From Pseudomonas sp. TH41 (GTDB lineage: Bacteria > Pseudomonadota > Gammaproteobacteria > Pseudomonadales > Pseudomonadaceae): a DNA stretch of 64,000 bases. Positions 8,530 through 18,800 of the stretch are shown here, one piece after another (positions within the stretch are counted from its first letter, which is position 1; each line of letters starts with the position of its first letter). The stretch spans positions 620,001 to 684,000 of the forward strand of contig NZ_JAEKFH010000006.1 in the NCBI RefSeq assembly GCF_016650695.1, given 5' to 3'. A program made the translations under genes and the position numbers. Under the pieces are notes generated by a model, which was given only the letters and a program-made list of their open reading frames with translations, was not told the origin of the DNA and searched no databases.

Positions 8530-9558
8530 ATGAATGCGCAAGCACTAATAAACACCGCGAGGACGCTGGTCTCAGACGACAAAGGGTTGCTGGCCATGGA
8601 CGAAAGCAACCCCACATGCAACCGACGCTTTGCCCCGTTGGGTATTCCTCAGACCGAGGAGGTTCGGCGCGCCTATCGGGAGCTCATTGTGACCACTCCG
8701 GGTCTGGGTCAATACCTCAATGGTGCAATTCTCTACGATGAAACAATCCGTCAACGAACCAAAGATGGCGCCTCATTTAGTAAAGCCCTGAGCGACGCGG
8801 GCATTATCCCGGGCATTAAAGTGGACATCGGTACAACAGACTTGGCCGGTTATCCTGGAGAGAAGATCACCGAGGGTTTGGATGGGTTGCGTGATCGGCT
8901 CAAAGAATATTTTCAAATGGGCGCCCGGTTTGCCAAGTGGCGCGCGGTGATCACCATCGGTAGTGACATTCCCAGCACCGGTTGCATTGAGGCCAACGCT
9001 CAGGCGCTGGCCCGGTATGCCGCGTTGTGCCAGGAGGCGGGGATGGTCCCCATCGTCGAGCCGGAAGTGCTGATGGGCGGTGAACATACCCTGCAACAGT
9101 GCGCTGCTGTCACGGAGGACGTTCTGCGAATCGTCTTCAATCAGCTGCACGCCCAACGAGTGCTGCTTGAAGGGATGCTTTTGAAGCCTAATATGGTGCT
9201 TCCCGGCTTGGCTTGCACCACACCGACAACGGTGGCCGCGGTCGCTGAGGCAACTGTGAGTTGTCTCCTGCGAACTGTACCCGCCGCGGTACCAGGCATT
9301 ACGTTCTTGTCGGGGGGGCAATCGGGAGAGTTGGCTTCGGCACGATTAAATGCCATGAATCTTCAGTTCAAGTCACGACTGCCCTGGGCATTGGCGTTTT
9401 CGTTTGCTCGTGCTGTCCAGCAACCGGCTTTGGAGATTTGGTGCGGCGAGCAGGCCAATGTAGTGGCAGCACAACAGGCGCTGTTGCACCGGCTCAGGTG
9501 TAATCACGCGGCATGTCGTGGTGAATACGACGCTGTTCTGGATGGGCCGGCCGTATGA
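8530..9558 (+). CDS. Class I fructose-bisphosphate aldolase
   Basis: The enzyme cleaves fructose-1,6-bisphosphate by a Schiff-base mechanism. The 342-residue product shows MDESNPTCNRRFAPLGI, FAKWRAVITIG with the active-site lysine, the region PIVEPEVLMGGEHTL, and LEGMLLKPNMVLPG carrying the Schiff-base lysine. ATG 8530 is preferred (AAGGGG upstream, product starting MNAQALINTAR). Longer in-frame starts would overlap pgi. The stop overlaps the start of the next gene by four bases. Pseudomonads mostly use a class II aldolase, so a class I enzyme beside pgi and a transketolase remnant points to an acquired sugar-phosphate cassette. Confidence 0.93.
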   Translation: MNAQALINTARTLVSDDKGLLAMDESNPTCNRRFAPLGIPQTEEVRRAYRELIVTTPGLGQYLNGAILYDETIRQRTKDGASFSKALSDAGIIPGIKVDIGTTDLAGYPGEKITEGLDGLRDRLKEYFQMGARFAKWRAVITIGSDIPSTGCIEANAQALARYAALCQEAGMVPIVEPEVLMGGEHTLQQCAAVTEDVLRIVFNQLHAQRVLLEGMLLKPNMVLPGLACTTPTTVAAVAEATVSCLLRTVPAAVPGITFLSGGQSGELASARLNAMNLQFKSRLPWALAFSFARAVQQPALEIWCGEQANVVAAQQALLHRLRCNHAACRGEYDAVLDGPAV

Positions 9559-10160
9559 CCGCTCCCATCATACCCACGCCCATGCACCTTTATCTTGTTA
9601 GGCACGGTGAAACTGAATGGACGCTTTCCCGTCAGCATACGGGCCGCACGGATATTCCGTTGACCGCGCGCGGCGAGAGCGAGGCGAAGAAACTTGCACT
9701 GCACCTGCGGGATATCCCGTTCACCCATGTGCTGACCAGCCCGCTACAACGCGCGCAACAAACCTGCGCGCTGGCGGGGCAGGGGGCGCACGCCGTAATC
9801 GTCTCGGACCTGGCGGAGTGGGACTATGGTGACTACGAAGGGCAGCGATCAGTCGACATTCTCAAGCAGCGACAGGGCTGGAATATTTTTCGCGATGGCT
9901 GTCCGCAGGGTGAAAGTCCTGCGCAAATTGCCAGTCGCGCTGACCGGGTTATCACCCAACTGCGGGCACTGGAAGGCAACATTGCACTCTTCTCCCATGG
10001 TCATTTCGCTTCCGTCCTGGCCATGCGATGGATTGGTTTATCGCTGATCGCAGCGCAGCATTTTCCACTGGGTACGGCATCGCTCAGCATTCTCACTTAC
10101 GACACCCACCACCCCGACGTGACGGTAATCGCGCTATGGAATGCGTTCTCGGATGACTGA
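9555..10160 (+). CDS. Histidine phosphatase family protein (phosphoglycerate mutase-like)
   Basis: The 201-residue protein has the phospho-acceptor motif LVRHGETEW near the N-terminus, the second arginine region HVLTSPLQRAQQTC, the acid EWDYGDYEGQ and the second histidine in LFSHGHFASVLAMRW. It overlaps the aldolase stop by four bases (ATGA), so translation is likely coupled. ATG 9582 (MHLYLVRHG) is an alternative start. The substrate is probably a sugar phosphate, by context, but this family also includes phosphatases acting on cofactors and proteins. Confidence 0.9.
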   Translation: MTAPIIPTPMHLYLVRHGETEWTLSRQHTGRTDIPLTARGESEAKKLALHLRDIPFTHVLTSPLQRAQQTCALAGQGAHAVIVSDLAEWDYGDYEGQRSVDILKQRQGWNIFRDGCPQGESPAQIASRADRVITQLRALEGNIALFSHGHFASVLAMRWIGLSLIAAQHFPLGTASLSILTYDTHHPDVTVIALWNAFSDD

Positions 10161-10454
10161 CCTATGGTCCGCTATTGTTAGTATTCTTGCCTGTCCCATA
10201 CGGTCTGAAGCAGAAGGCTGAAGCACAACACATTGCACTGAAGGCTGCTTGTGGTATGACTACCTTTGGATTCATCGAATTTGCCACTCGTTTATTTGCG
10301 TCTCGCGCTCATGACCTTCCCCGAGTCATGATTTCAGACGAAGCGTTTTCTACAATTTTCAGGCAGTGGACGGGTCGATCAAAGACTCGGTAATCTCGAA
10401 AATACTGGTCTATCCTGCTGAAACCGGAAGATTCTTTCCGACACGGTGGTGATC
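10161..10454. other. Intergenic region before the first Crp/Fnr gene
   Basis: About 290 bases without a convincing gene. A 72-codon frame at 10175-10393 has no ribosome binding site and no recognisable motifs. The region probably holds the promoter of the Crp/Fnr gene at 10455, but no clear -10/-35 or Crp/Fnr palindrome stands out. Confidence 0.4.
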
Positions 10455-11201
10455 ATGTCTGCAAAGCCTGCTCCCCAACAGAACCACCTCCTGGCTGCAT
10501 TGCCAGCGGAGGTACAAGACCGTCTGCTCCCTTATCTCGAACTGGTACCTCTGCCACTCGGCAAGGTCATATACGAGTCTGGCGATGCGCTGCGTCATGT
10601 GTATTTCCCCACCGACTCCATCGTTTCGCTGCTCTACGTGATGGAGAGCGGCGCCTCGGCGGAAATTTCGGTGGTGGGCAACGAGGGGTTGATTGGCGTC
10701 GCGGTGTTCATGGGTGGCGAAAGCACGCCCAGCCGGGCCATCGTGCAGAGCGCCGGGCATGCCTATAGGCTGCTGAACCAACGACTCAAGGACGAATTCA
10801 ACCGCCACGGTGACATGCTGCAATTGATGCTGCGTTACACCCAGGCATTGATCACTCAGATGGCCCAGACAGCAGTGTGCAACCGCCATCATTCGATCGA
10901 TCAGCAGCTGTGCCGCTGGCTGCTGCTGTCTCTGGATCGCCTGCCCAGCAATCAACTGACGATGACTCAGGAGCTGATTGCCAACATGCTTGGGGTACGT
11001 CGCGAGGGTGTCACCGATGCTGCAGGAAAACTGCAGCGCTTGGGGGTCATCGAATACAGCCGCGGGCATATCAAAGTACTCGATCGGCCCAAGCTGGAGC
11101 AACTGAGCTGCGAATGCTACGCGGTGGTGAAGGCCGAGACCGAACGTCTGTTGCCCTATCTCCCCATTAATATCGCAGCGTTAGATACGACAGGCTGCTA
11201 A
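10455..11201 (+). CDS. Crp/Fnr-family transcriptional regulator (first copy)
   Basis: About 248 residues: an N-terminal cyclic-nucleotide-binding-like beta-roll (PLGKVIYESGDALRHVYFP, then NEGLIGVAVFMGG), a long dimer helix (LMLRYTQALITQMAQTAVC) and a winged helix-turn-helix (MTQELIANMLGVRREGVTDA, then GVIEYSRGHIKVLD). No FNR-type N-terminal cysteine cluster is seen, so it does not look like an oxygen-sensing FNR. ATG 10455 follows GGTGGTG; ATG 10446 is also possible. It resembles the second Crp/Fnr gene (11595-12317) over its whole length. Confidence 0.9.
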   Translation: MSAKPAPQQNHLLAALPAEVQDRLLPYLELVPLPLGKVIYESGDALRHVYFPTDSIVSLLYVMESGASAEISVVGNEGLIGVAVFMGGESTPSRAIVQSAGHAYRLLNQRLKDEFNRHGDMLQLMLRYTQALITQMAQTAVCNRHHSIDQQLCRWLLLSLDRLPSNQLTMTQELIANMLGVRREGVTDAAGKLQRLGVIEYSRGHIKVLDRPKLEQLSCECYAVVKAETERLLPYLPINIAALDTTGC

Positions 11202-11240
11202 GGCATTGTCGGCTCGTGGCGCGGTTACCCACGCCGATAC

Positions 11241-11507
11241 TCAATTGTAATGAGTGTCCTTGAGAAAGGTGCGAAGCTTGATTTTCACCTGGATGCTCAA
11301 CAGTCCATCGTTGAGCTTGAACAACTCGCTCATCACCCAAAGCCGCCAGCCTTTTCTGAGTACCTTTCTCCCGATGATGAGCCTCTCGAACATGTGTTGT
11401 GCTTCGGCCTCCCTGTTCCGCGAGGCAGAGGAACCGCTCAGCGTAGGGGCCGGCTGCAGGCATTCCGTGTCGGCTGTGACCCTCTTGGACGTGACTGGCG
11501 TTTCCAT
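11241..11507 (-). CDS. Small hypothetical protein with strong ribosome binding site
   Basis: The 88-residue product has no family I recognise; the C-terminal half is basic and amphipathic (KVLRKGWRLWVMSELFKLND). A near-perfect AAGGAGGT six bases before ATG 11507 argues that it is really translated. It lies between the two Crp/Fnr genes, tail to tail with the first and just downstream of the second on the same strand, so it is presumably read independently. Confidence 0.6.
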   Translation of the reverse strand: METPVTSKRVTADTECLQPAPTLSGSSASRNREAEAQHMFERLIIGRKVLRKGWRLWVMSELFKLNDGLLSIQVKIKLRTFLKDTHYN

Positions 11508-11594
11508 GATGACCTCCTTCCGGTTACTGAAGTTTCAGTGTGCTAGCGTTGCCCGAGGTTGTCTGTCTGCTAACGTACACAGACTGCTGCGAGG

Positions 11595-12317
11595 CTAGTG
11601 TCGAACGTGCGAAGAAAGCAGTCGCGCGTGAACCGCTATCAGCGCGTCGTAACACCCACAGGCTGTTTCCTCCAGGCCTTGCCGGTCCAGAATGGTGATT
11701 TGACCACGGCTGTAGCGGATGAGCTGTCGCTGCTGCAATGCGCCCGCGGCAATGCTCACGCCGCTTCTTCGTACCCCAAGCATATCCGCGAGCCGTTCAT
11801 GGGTCAGATAGACGTGATCAGCGTGTGCACGGTCATGGGCCATCAGCAACCAACGTGCCAAGCGTGGTTCGATCTCATGGAAATGGCCGCAGGCTGCGTT
11901 CTGCGACAACTGCGCGATTAACACATAAAGATAGCGTTTGAGTGCACGAAGCAGGCCTGGATACGCATGCAATTCTTGGCGCAGCAGCGTCGCGTTTATC
12001 CGCAATGCACGACCCGCGCCTTGGACCACTGCGCGGGTAGGAGCGGCATTGACACCCAGTGCAAACGTGGCGCCAAGCATACCCTCATTGCCAATCAGGC
12101 CAAGCTCCAGCGGACGATGGCATTCCAGTGTGGTGACCAGCGAGATAAAGCCAGTGAGCGGGAAGTACAGATAGCGCAAGGGGTGGTCGGATTCGCTGAG
12201 GATGCTGCCATACACAAGGTCCACTGGTTCACAATGCCGCAGGATTCTGTTGTGCTCCCTGCCAGACAGGCTGTCGATCAGGCAGTTGCCTTCTTGAGTC
12301 GGAAGGACGGTTGGCAT
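11595..12317 (-). CDS. Crp/Fnr-family transcriptional regulator (second copy)
   Basis: About 240 residues with the same plan as the first copy: LVYGSILSESDHPLRYLYFP and NEGMLGATFALGVN in the sensor roll, a dimer helix around LKRYLYVLIAQLSQNAACG, and a helix-turn-helix LTHERLADMLGVRRSGVSIA followed by YSRGQITILD. The C-terminal CGCYD resembles CECYA in the first copy. Start ATG 12317 (MPTVLP) is chosen; a GTG at 12335 is in frame. It is divergent from the DUF3309/glucan synthase genes, so it may control them. Confidence 0.9.
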   Translation of the reverse strand: MPTVLPTQEGNCLIDSLSGREHNRILRHCEPVDLVYGSILSESDHPLRYLYFPLTGFISLVTTLECHRPLELGLIGNEGMLGATFALGVNAAPTRAVVQGAGRALRINATLLRQELHAYPGLLRALKRYLYVLIAQLSQNAACGHFHEIEPRLARWLLMAHDRAHADHVYLTHERLADMLGVRRSGVSIAAGALQQRQLIRYSRGQITILDRQGLEETACGCYDALIAVHARLLSSHVRH

Positions 12318-12686
12318 GCGGGCGTCCCATAGCACAGAGCAAGCCGGTAGGTGGCCCGGGAAAAGGTGCCTGGCAATCCCGTGTCCTCAGTCTGATTGAC
12401 CGCTCGCCGATGATCTGTTCGCTGCAGCACATAGCAGCTGCGGATCAATATGATCGACGCGCGCGCTCGGTCCGGGATTTGCACTCAATCTGGCGATAAT
12501 CGGGTTGCTGTGGCGTACTCACCGAAGATCCGTCAAGGCGAGGTATCGCCGTCCCTTAAGGCTTGTGTGCGGCAGCGTACAGACTCATCCCCATGAAGGT
12601 GCGCAATCTGGTGTCAGTCGGTTGGTCGGATGCTCTCTGAGTGACAGCCAGCAAGCGCGCCTTTTCATGCATCCAAGGAGATAGTC
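12318..12686. other. Divergent promoter region, Crp/Fnr gene versus glucan gene cluster
   Basis: About 370 bases separate the leftward Crp/Fnr gene from the rightward DUF3309 and glucan synthase genes. No gene is visible. It must contain the promoters for both sides; I could not point to a credible Crp/Fnr palindrome or sigma-70 hexamer pair by eye. Confidence 0.4.
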
Positions 12687-12836
12687 ATGAGCGTGGGCAC
12701 AATCGTGATAACCATCCGCATTCTGCTACTGATCGGCGCTTTACCGAGTTGGCCGCACAGCAGGAATTGGGGAGATGCACCAACCAGTGGCTTGGATATT
12801 GTTCTGGTCGAGCAGCTCTTGATGGGGCGACTTTGA
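12687..12836 (+). CDS. DUF3309 family small membrane protein
   Basis: A 49-residue protein with the family pattern MSVGTIVITIRILLLIGALP, then SWPHSRNWGDAPTSG, a second weakly hydrophobic stretch and the ending LLMGRL. AAGGAG lies six bases upstream of ATG 12687, the best ribosome binding site in the region. It is read in a different frame from the long open frame that runs into the glucan synthase, which is why the synthase start must lie downstream. Two changes (an Arg within the first helix, Glu-Gln in the second) make it less hydrophobic than usual members. The function is unknown; the family is common on stress islands. Confidence 0.75.
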   Translation: MSVGTIVITIRILLLIGALPSWPHSRNWGDAPTSGLDIVLVEQLLMGRL

Positions 12837-12877
12837 CTGACAGGGACCTGGCTGGGTTGAACAGCGCAGCGGTATCG

Positions 12878-15800
12878 ATGCGTTCGATGCTGCGCCGGGC
12901 TTTTGGGCGGCGCTCTGAATCACCACCATGGAGTGATCACGCGCCAGTACGGGAAACGCTTTTCGGTATTGAGCGGCTTGAGCAACATGCCGCCAGCCTA
13001 GCCGTCGCCCAGCAGATAGCGCCCAGTCCACCCGCCGTACTTTCCTTGCATGTGCGCCTTGACGACAATGCCGCGATGCTGCTCGCCGCCTACCGGGCGA
13101 GCGCTGCGGAGCTTGAGAGCGGCCATAGTGTTGTGCCCGCCGCTGAATGGCTGCTGGACAACTATCATATTGTCGAGGAGCAGATCCGAGAGATCCGCGA
13201 TGACCTGCCCCCCGGTTATTACCGCCAGTTGCCGAAACTGGCCGAGGGGCCGTTCGCCGGCTACCCGCGGGTCTTTGGCCTGGCTTGGGCCTTCGTCGCT
13301 CATACCGACAGTCATCTCGATCTCGACATGTTGCGGCGCTTCATCGTCGCCTACCAGCGCGTTCAGCCGCTGACCATCGGCGAGCTGTGGGCGGTGGCGA
13401 TCACACTGCGTATCGTCCTGATCGAGAACTTGCGCCGTCTCACCGAGCAGATCGACGACGGTCGCGTGGCCCGCGCCGACGCCGATGGGCTGGCCGATCG
13501 GTTGCTCGCGCCCGGCTGCGCCCGCTCGGCGCTGGTGACGGATATCGCCGCACGCCCGTCCGGGCGGTTGTCCGAGATGTTCGCCGCCCAGCTCGCCAAG
13601 CGCCTGCGCGACCAGGACCCGCGCACGACCCCGGCACTGGGCTGGCTGGACGAACGCCTGCAAGAACAGGGCGTTAGCGTCGAGGACGTTGTGCAGCATG
13701 CCCAGCAACGCCAAGGCGCCTCGAATGTCACGGTACGCAACATTATCACCAGCATGCGGCTGATCTCCGATATCGACTGGGCCAATCTGTTCGAAAGCGT
13801 CAGCCTGGTCGACGTGCACTTGCGTGCGGGCAGTGCGTTCGCCGCCATGGACTTCCCTACGCGCAACTTGTACCGCAGTGCCATCGAACAACTGGCGCGC
13901 GGTTGCGCACTCTCGGAACTGCAGGTCGCCGACCGGGCACTAAAGGCCGCCCGCCAAGCCGAAAGCGCCGGGCCGGGCGAGCAGGGGGATGATGAGCGTG
14001 CGAACGATCCTGGCTACCACCTGATCGCCGAGGGCCGCCCGGCGCTGGAGCGGGCCATCGGATTTCACCCGCCGGTACGCCTGCGCATCAGCCGCTTCAA
14101 TATTCGCCTGGGCATCGGCGGCTATGTCGGCGGCATTTTTGTGTTGAGCGCACTGCTGCTGGCGCTTATGGCCTGGGCGCTGGCGGTTCCGTCCGTGATG
14201 GTGGGCTGGATCGTGTTATTCGTGCTGTGGATGTTCGTGCCGGTCAGCGAGGTGGCCACGGCGCTGGTCAATCGTGCAATCACCTGGAGCTTCGGCGCCG
14301 TTACCCTGCCGGGGCTGGAGCTGTCTGCCGGTGTGCCGCAGGCGTTACGTACGCTGGTCGCGATGCCGACCCTGCTGACCAGCGAGGCAGACCTGCTGGA
14401 GCAGATAGAGCGGCTGGAGGTCCATCATCTGGCGGGAATTGGCGGTGATCTGGCTTTCGTCCTGCTGGCCGATGGCGTCGATGCGCCGCAAGAGGAACTC
14501 GACAGCGATATGCACCTGCTTGGCGTGGCAGCCGAGGCAATCGAGCGGCTGAACCGTCGCTATGGCCCCGGCCCTGGCGGCCAGCGCTTTTTCCTGCTCT
14601 GTCGGCGGCGGCTGTTCAATGCCAGCGAGCAGTGCTGGATGGGCTGGGAGCGCAAGCGCGGCAAACTGCACGAGCTAAACCGCTTGTTGCGAGGAAGTAG
14701 CGACACGAGCTTCATGCCCATCGCTGGCGAGGAACCGCATGTGCCGTCCGGGGTGCACTACGTGATCACCCTTGACGCCGATACCCGCCTGCCACGGGAT
14801 ACGGCGCTTCGGCTGATTGGCAAGATGGCTCATCCATTGAACCACCCATGTTTCGACGCCGTGCTGAAGCGCATCGTCAGCGGCTACGCGATTCTGCAGC
14901 CACGGGTAACGCCCTCTCTGCCGATGGGCGGCGAGGGCTCCTTCTATCGTCGGGTGTTCTCTGGTCCCGGTGGCATAGACCCCTATGCCGCGGCGGTTTC
15001 GGATGTCTACCAGGACCTCTTCGGCGAAGGTTCCTATACCGGTAAGGGCATCTACGATGTGGATGCCTTCGAAGCCGCGCTCGGTGGCCGGGTCGGCGAC
15101 AACCGGCTGCTCAGTCATGACCTGTTCGAGGGCATCTTTGCCCGTGCCGGTCTGGCCTCGGATGTGGAGGTGGTCGAGGAGCCTCCGGCGCGCTTCGATG
15201 TCACCGCCAAGCGCCTGCACCGCTGGACGCGCGGTGATTGGCAATTACTGCCTTGGGTGCTCGGACACTGGAAGGGGCCCCAGGCGGTGCCGCCGATCGG
15301 CCGTTGCAAGATGCTTGATAACTTGCGCCGCTCGCTGTTGGCGCCTTTCACCCTGGCCAGTCTCGTGCTTTGCTGGTGGCTGCCGTTACCCGTGGCGCTG
15401 CTCGCCACACTCTTCGTGCTGGTGACCCTGGCGGTCCCGGCCCTGCTGCCGATCGCCTGCTCCCTGATACCGCGGCGGCGCGGTATCCGCTTACGCAATC
15501 ACTTCGCGATACTCGGCGCCGATCTGCGCCGCGCAGCCCTGCAGAGTCTGCTGTCGTTGGCCTTTTTGGCAGACCAGGCGTGGCGCATGGGCGACGCTAT
15601 CGGGCGTACGCTGGTACGGCTGTTCTTGAGCCACAATCACCTGCTCGAATGGACCACAGCGGCGCAGTCCTCCGGTTGCCCGCTGCCCGACCTGCACGGC
15701 AGCTACCGGCAAATGGCCGGTGGCACTGCGCTGGCGCTGCTGATGAGCGCAGCCGGACTGGCGTTGGTGCCAGCCTCGTGGCCGCTGATCGGGCCATTGG

Positions 15801-18800
15801 CACTGCTCTGGCTGGCGGCGCCGGCCCTGGCTTTGTTCAGCAGTCGGCCATCGCAGGTGGCCCGCCTGCGCACGGTTTCACCGTTGGACGCCCATGCCCT
15901 ACGCCTGACCGCGCGGCGCACCTGGCGCTTCTTCGAAACCTTCGTCACACCCGAGGACAATCTGCTGCCGCCGGACAATTTCCAGGAGCAGCCAAAGCCG
16001 GCGGTGGCACACCGCACCTCGCCGACTAATATCGGGCTCTACCTGCTTTCTGCAGTCGCTGCCCGCGACTTTGGCTGGGCCGGCAGCATCGAGACGGTCG
16101 AACGCCTGGAGGCGACCCTGGCCACCCTGGAGAAGCTGCCGCGCTACCGCGGGCACTTCTTCAACTGGTATGCGACCCGCGACCTGCGTGCCCTGAATCC
16201 GGCCTATGTGTCTTCGGTCGATAGCGGTAACTTTGCCGGGCACCTGATCGTGCTTGCCAACGCCTGCGAGGAATGGCAGACCAGCCCGTTGGCAGAAGAG
16301 GCCTGCAGCGGTCTGATGGATGACCTGTGGCTAGTGCGGGAGGCAATCGCCGTGCTACCGGTCGCAGCCGGGGAGTCACTGCGGCAACTGCACGACGACC
16401 TGGAGGAAATTCACGTCCATTTGGAGGGACTGCAAGCGTTCGACGCGCTGCTGCCGAGTCTGAAACGGTTGACTGAGAAGGCCGCCAAAGTAGCCGGCAG
16501 CGTCGTCCCAGCGGGCGAGAGCGGCGAGGGCGGCAACTTGCTGTTCTGGATCGAAGCGTTGCGCAAGGCAGTGGCCGAACACCTGCGTGACCGTAAGGTG
16601 CCGGACGAGGCGCAGCCGACGCTGGCAGAGCGTTTGCAGACCCTTGCCAATACGGCGCGGGCGATGGCCGGGGCGATGGACTTCGGCTTTCTGCTTGACC
16701 CGGAACGCAAGCTGCTATCAATCGGCTACTCCCAGATCGACAATCGTCTCGACCCCAGCTGCTACGACCTGCTTGCCTCAGAAGCACGGCTGGCAAGCCT
16801 GTTCGCCATTGCCAAGGGTGATGTCTCGAGTCGTCACTGGTTCCGTCTTGGGCGTACCGCAACACCGGTCCCCGGTGGCTCGGCACTGATCTCCTGGTCC
16901 GGCTCGATGTTCGAATACCTGATGCCGTCGCTGGTGATGCGCGCGCCGGCCGGCAGTCTGTTGGAGCAGAGCACTCGCCTGGTGGTGGCGCTGCAGCAAT
17001 CCTATGGTCGCTTGCTGGGCATCCCCTGGGGGATTTCGGAGTCAGCCTACAATGCCCGCGACGTGGAGTTTACCTATCAGTACTCCAACTTCGGCGTGCC
17101 CGGGCTTGGCCTCAAACGCGGGCTTTCCGAGAACGTGGTGGTCGCGCCTTATGCGACCGGCCTGGCGGCGATGATCGACCCGCAGGCGGCACGACGTAAC
17201 TACGATCGGCTGGCCGGGATGGGCGCGCAAGGCCGCTATGGTTTCTATGAAGCGCTGGATTTCACCCGCTCGCGGCTGCCGGACGACGAGAACGTGGTGA
17301 TCGTGCGCTGCTTCATGGCCCACCACCAGGGCATGACCATCGTCGCCATCGCCAATACCTTGCACGATGGAAGGATGCGCTGCCGCTTTCACCGCGAGCC
17401 GATGATCCAGGCCTGCGAGCTGCTGCTGCAGGAGCGCGTGCCACGGGACGTTGCACTGGCACATCCAAGGGCTGAAGAGGTGACGGTTTCCGCGGCCGAG
17501 AACCGCAGCGAGACATCCACCTTGCGGCGCATCAGAGCGGTGGCCGGCGGCGCGCCGTTCACGCAGCTACTGTCCAACGGCCGCTATGCGTTGATGCTGA
17601 CCGCGGCGGGCGCGGGTTACAGCCGCTGGGGGGATATTGACGTGACACGCTGGCGTGAGGACGCCACCCGCGATGACTGGGGCAGCTTTATTTTCCTGCG
17701 TGACACACAGAGCGGGGCCGTCTGGTCAGCGACACTGCAGCCCAGCAGCCGCGAGGTGGAAAACGGCGAGGTCCTGTTCGACGAGGATCATGCCGAGTTC
17801 AGCCATCGCGAAGGTTCGCTGGTGACCCGTCTGGAAGTGCTGGTATCAGGGGAGGACGACGGTGAAGTGCGGCGGGTTTCGCTGATCAACAACGGACGGC
17901 GGCCACGGGACATCGAGCTGACGTCCTATGCCGAGGTGGTCCTGGCGACACAGGCCGCTGACAGCGCGCATCCGGTTTTTTCGCGAATGTTTGTGCAGAC
18001 CGAATACCTGGCTGAATTCACTGCACTGGTCGCCACCCGACGCCCGCGTGCGCCGCAGGACACGCCGGTGTGGGCGGCGCATTTCGCGGTGATGGAAGGC
18101 GAGCTGATCGCCGATCCGCAGTTCGAGTCCGACCGCGCGCGCTTTCTGGGCAGAAACCGTAGCGTACGCGAGGCGCTGGCGATCACCGGGCACCGGGCGC
18201 TGTCGAACAGCCAGGGGACGGTCCTGGACCCGATCTTCTCCTTGCGCCAGACCCTGCGAGTTGCGCCCGGCAAGGTCGCACGGGTGGCTTTCTGGACCGT
18301 GGTCGCAAGCTCGCGGGAGGCTCTACTGGACCTGATCGACAAACACCATGAGCGCAATGCCTTCGCGCGCGCCAAGACCTTGGCCTGGACCCAGGCCCAG
18401 GTGCAGTTGCGCGACCTGGGCATCGACACCGAAGAGGCGGCGGACTTCCAGCGCCTGGCCACGCCGATCCTCTATGCCGACCCACGTTTTCGCGCATCGG
18501 CGGACGCCCTCAAACGTGGCGCGGGGTGCCAATCGGGGTTGTGGCCGCTGGCCATTTCCGGCGACTTGCCAATCGTCCTGCTGCGCATCGACGAAGTCGA
18601 GGACATCGCCCAGGTCCGGCAGTTGTTGCGCGCACGCGAGTATTGGCGGATGAAGGGCCTGGATATCGACCTGGTCATCGTCAACGAACGGGCGTCGTCC
18701 TATGTGCAGGAGTTGCAGGTGGCAATAGAAACTGCAGTGCGCAGCAGCCAGTCGCGCGTGCGTTTTGGCGAGGATCACCGGCGCGGTGCGGTCTTCACCT

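Noticed and set aside
10175..10393. 72-codon frame between the phosphatase and Crp/Fnr genes
   Set aside because: No recognisable family, poor start context and non-coding-like composition.
12998..13891. Long antisense frame (297 codons) opposite the glucan synthase
   Set aside because: Shadow of GC-rich coding sequence; no ribosome binding site and no family features. Several similar antisense frames (for example 41052-41825, 39582-40550 and 62696-63898) were dropped for the same reason.
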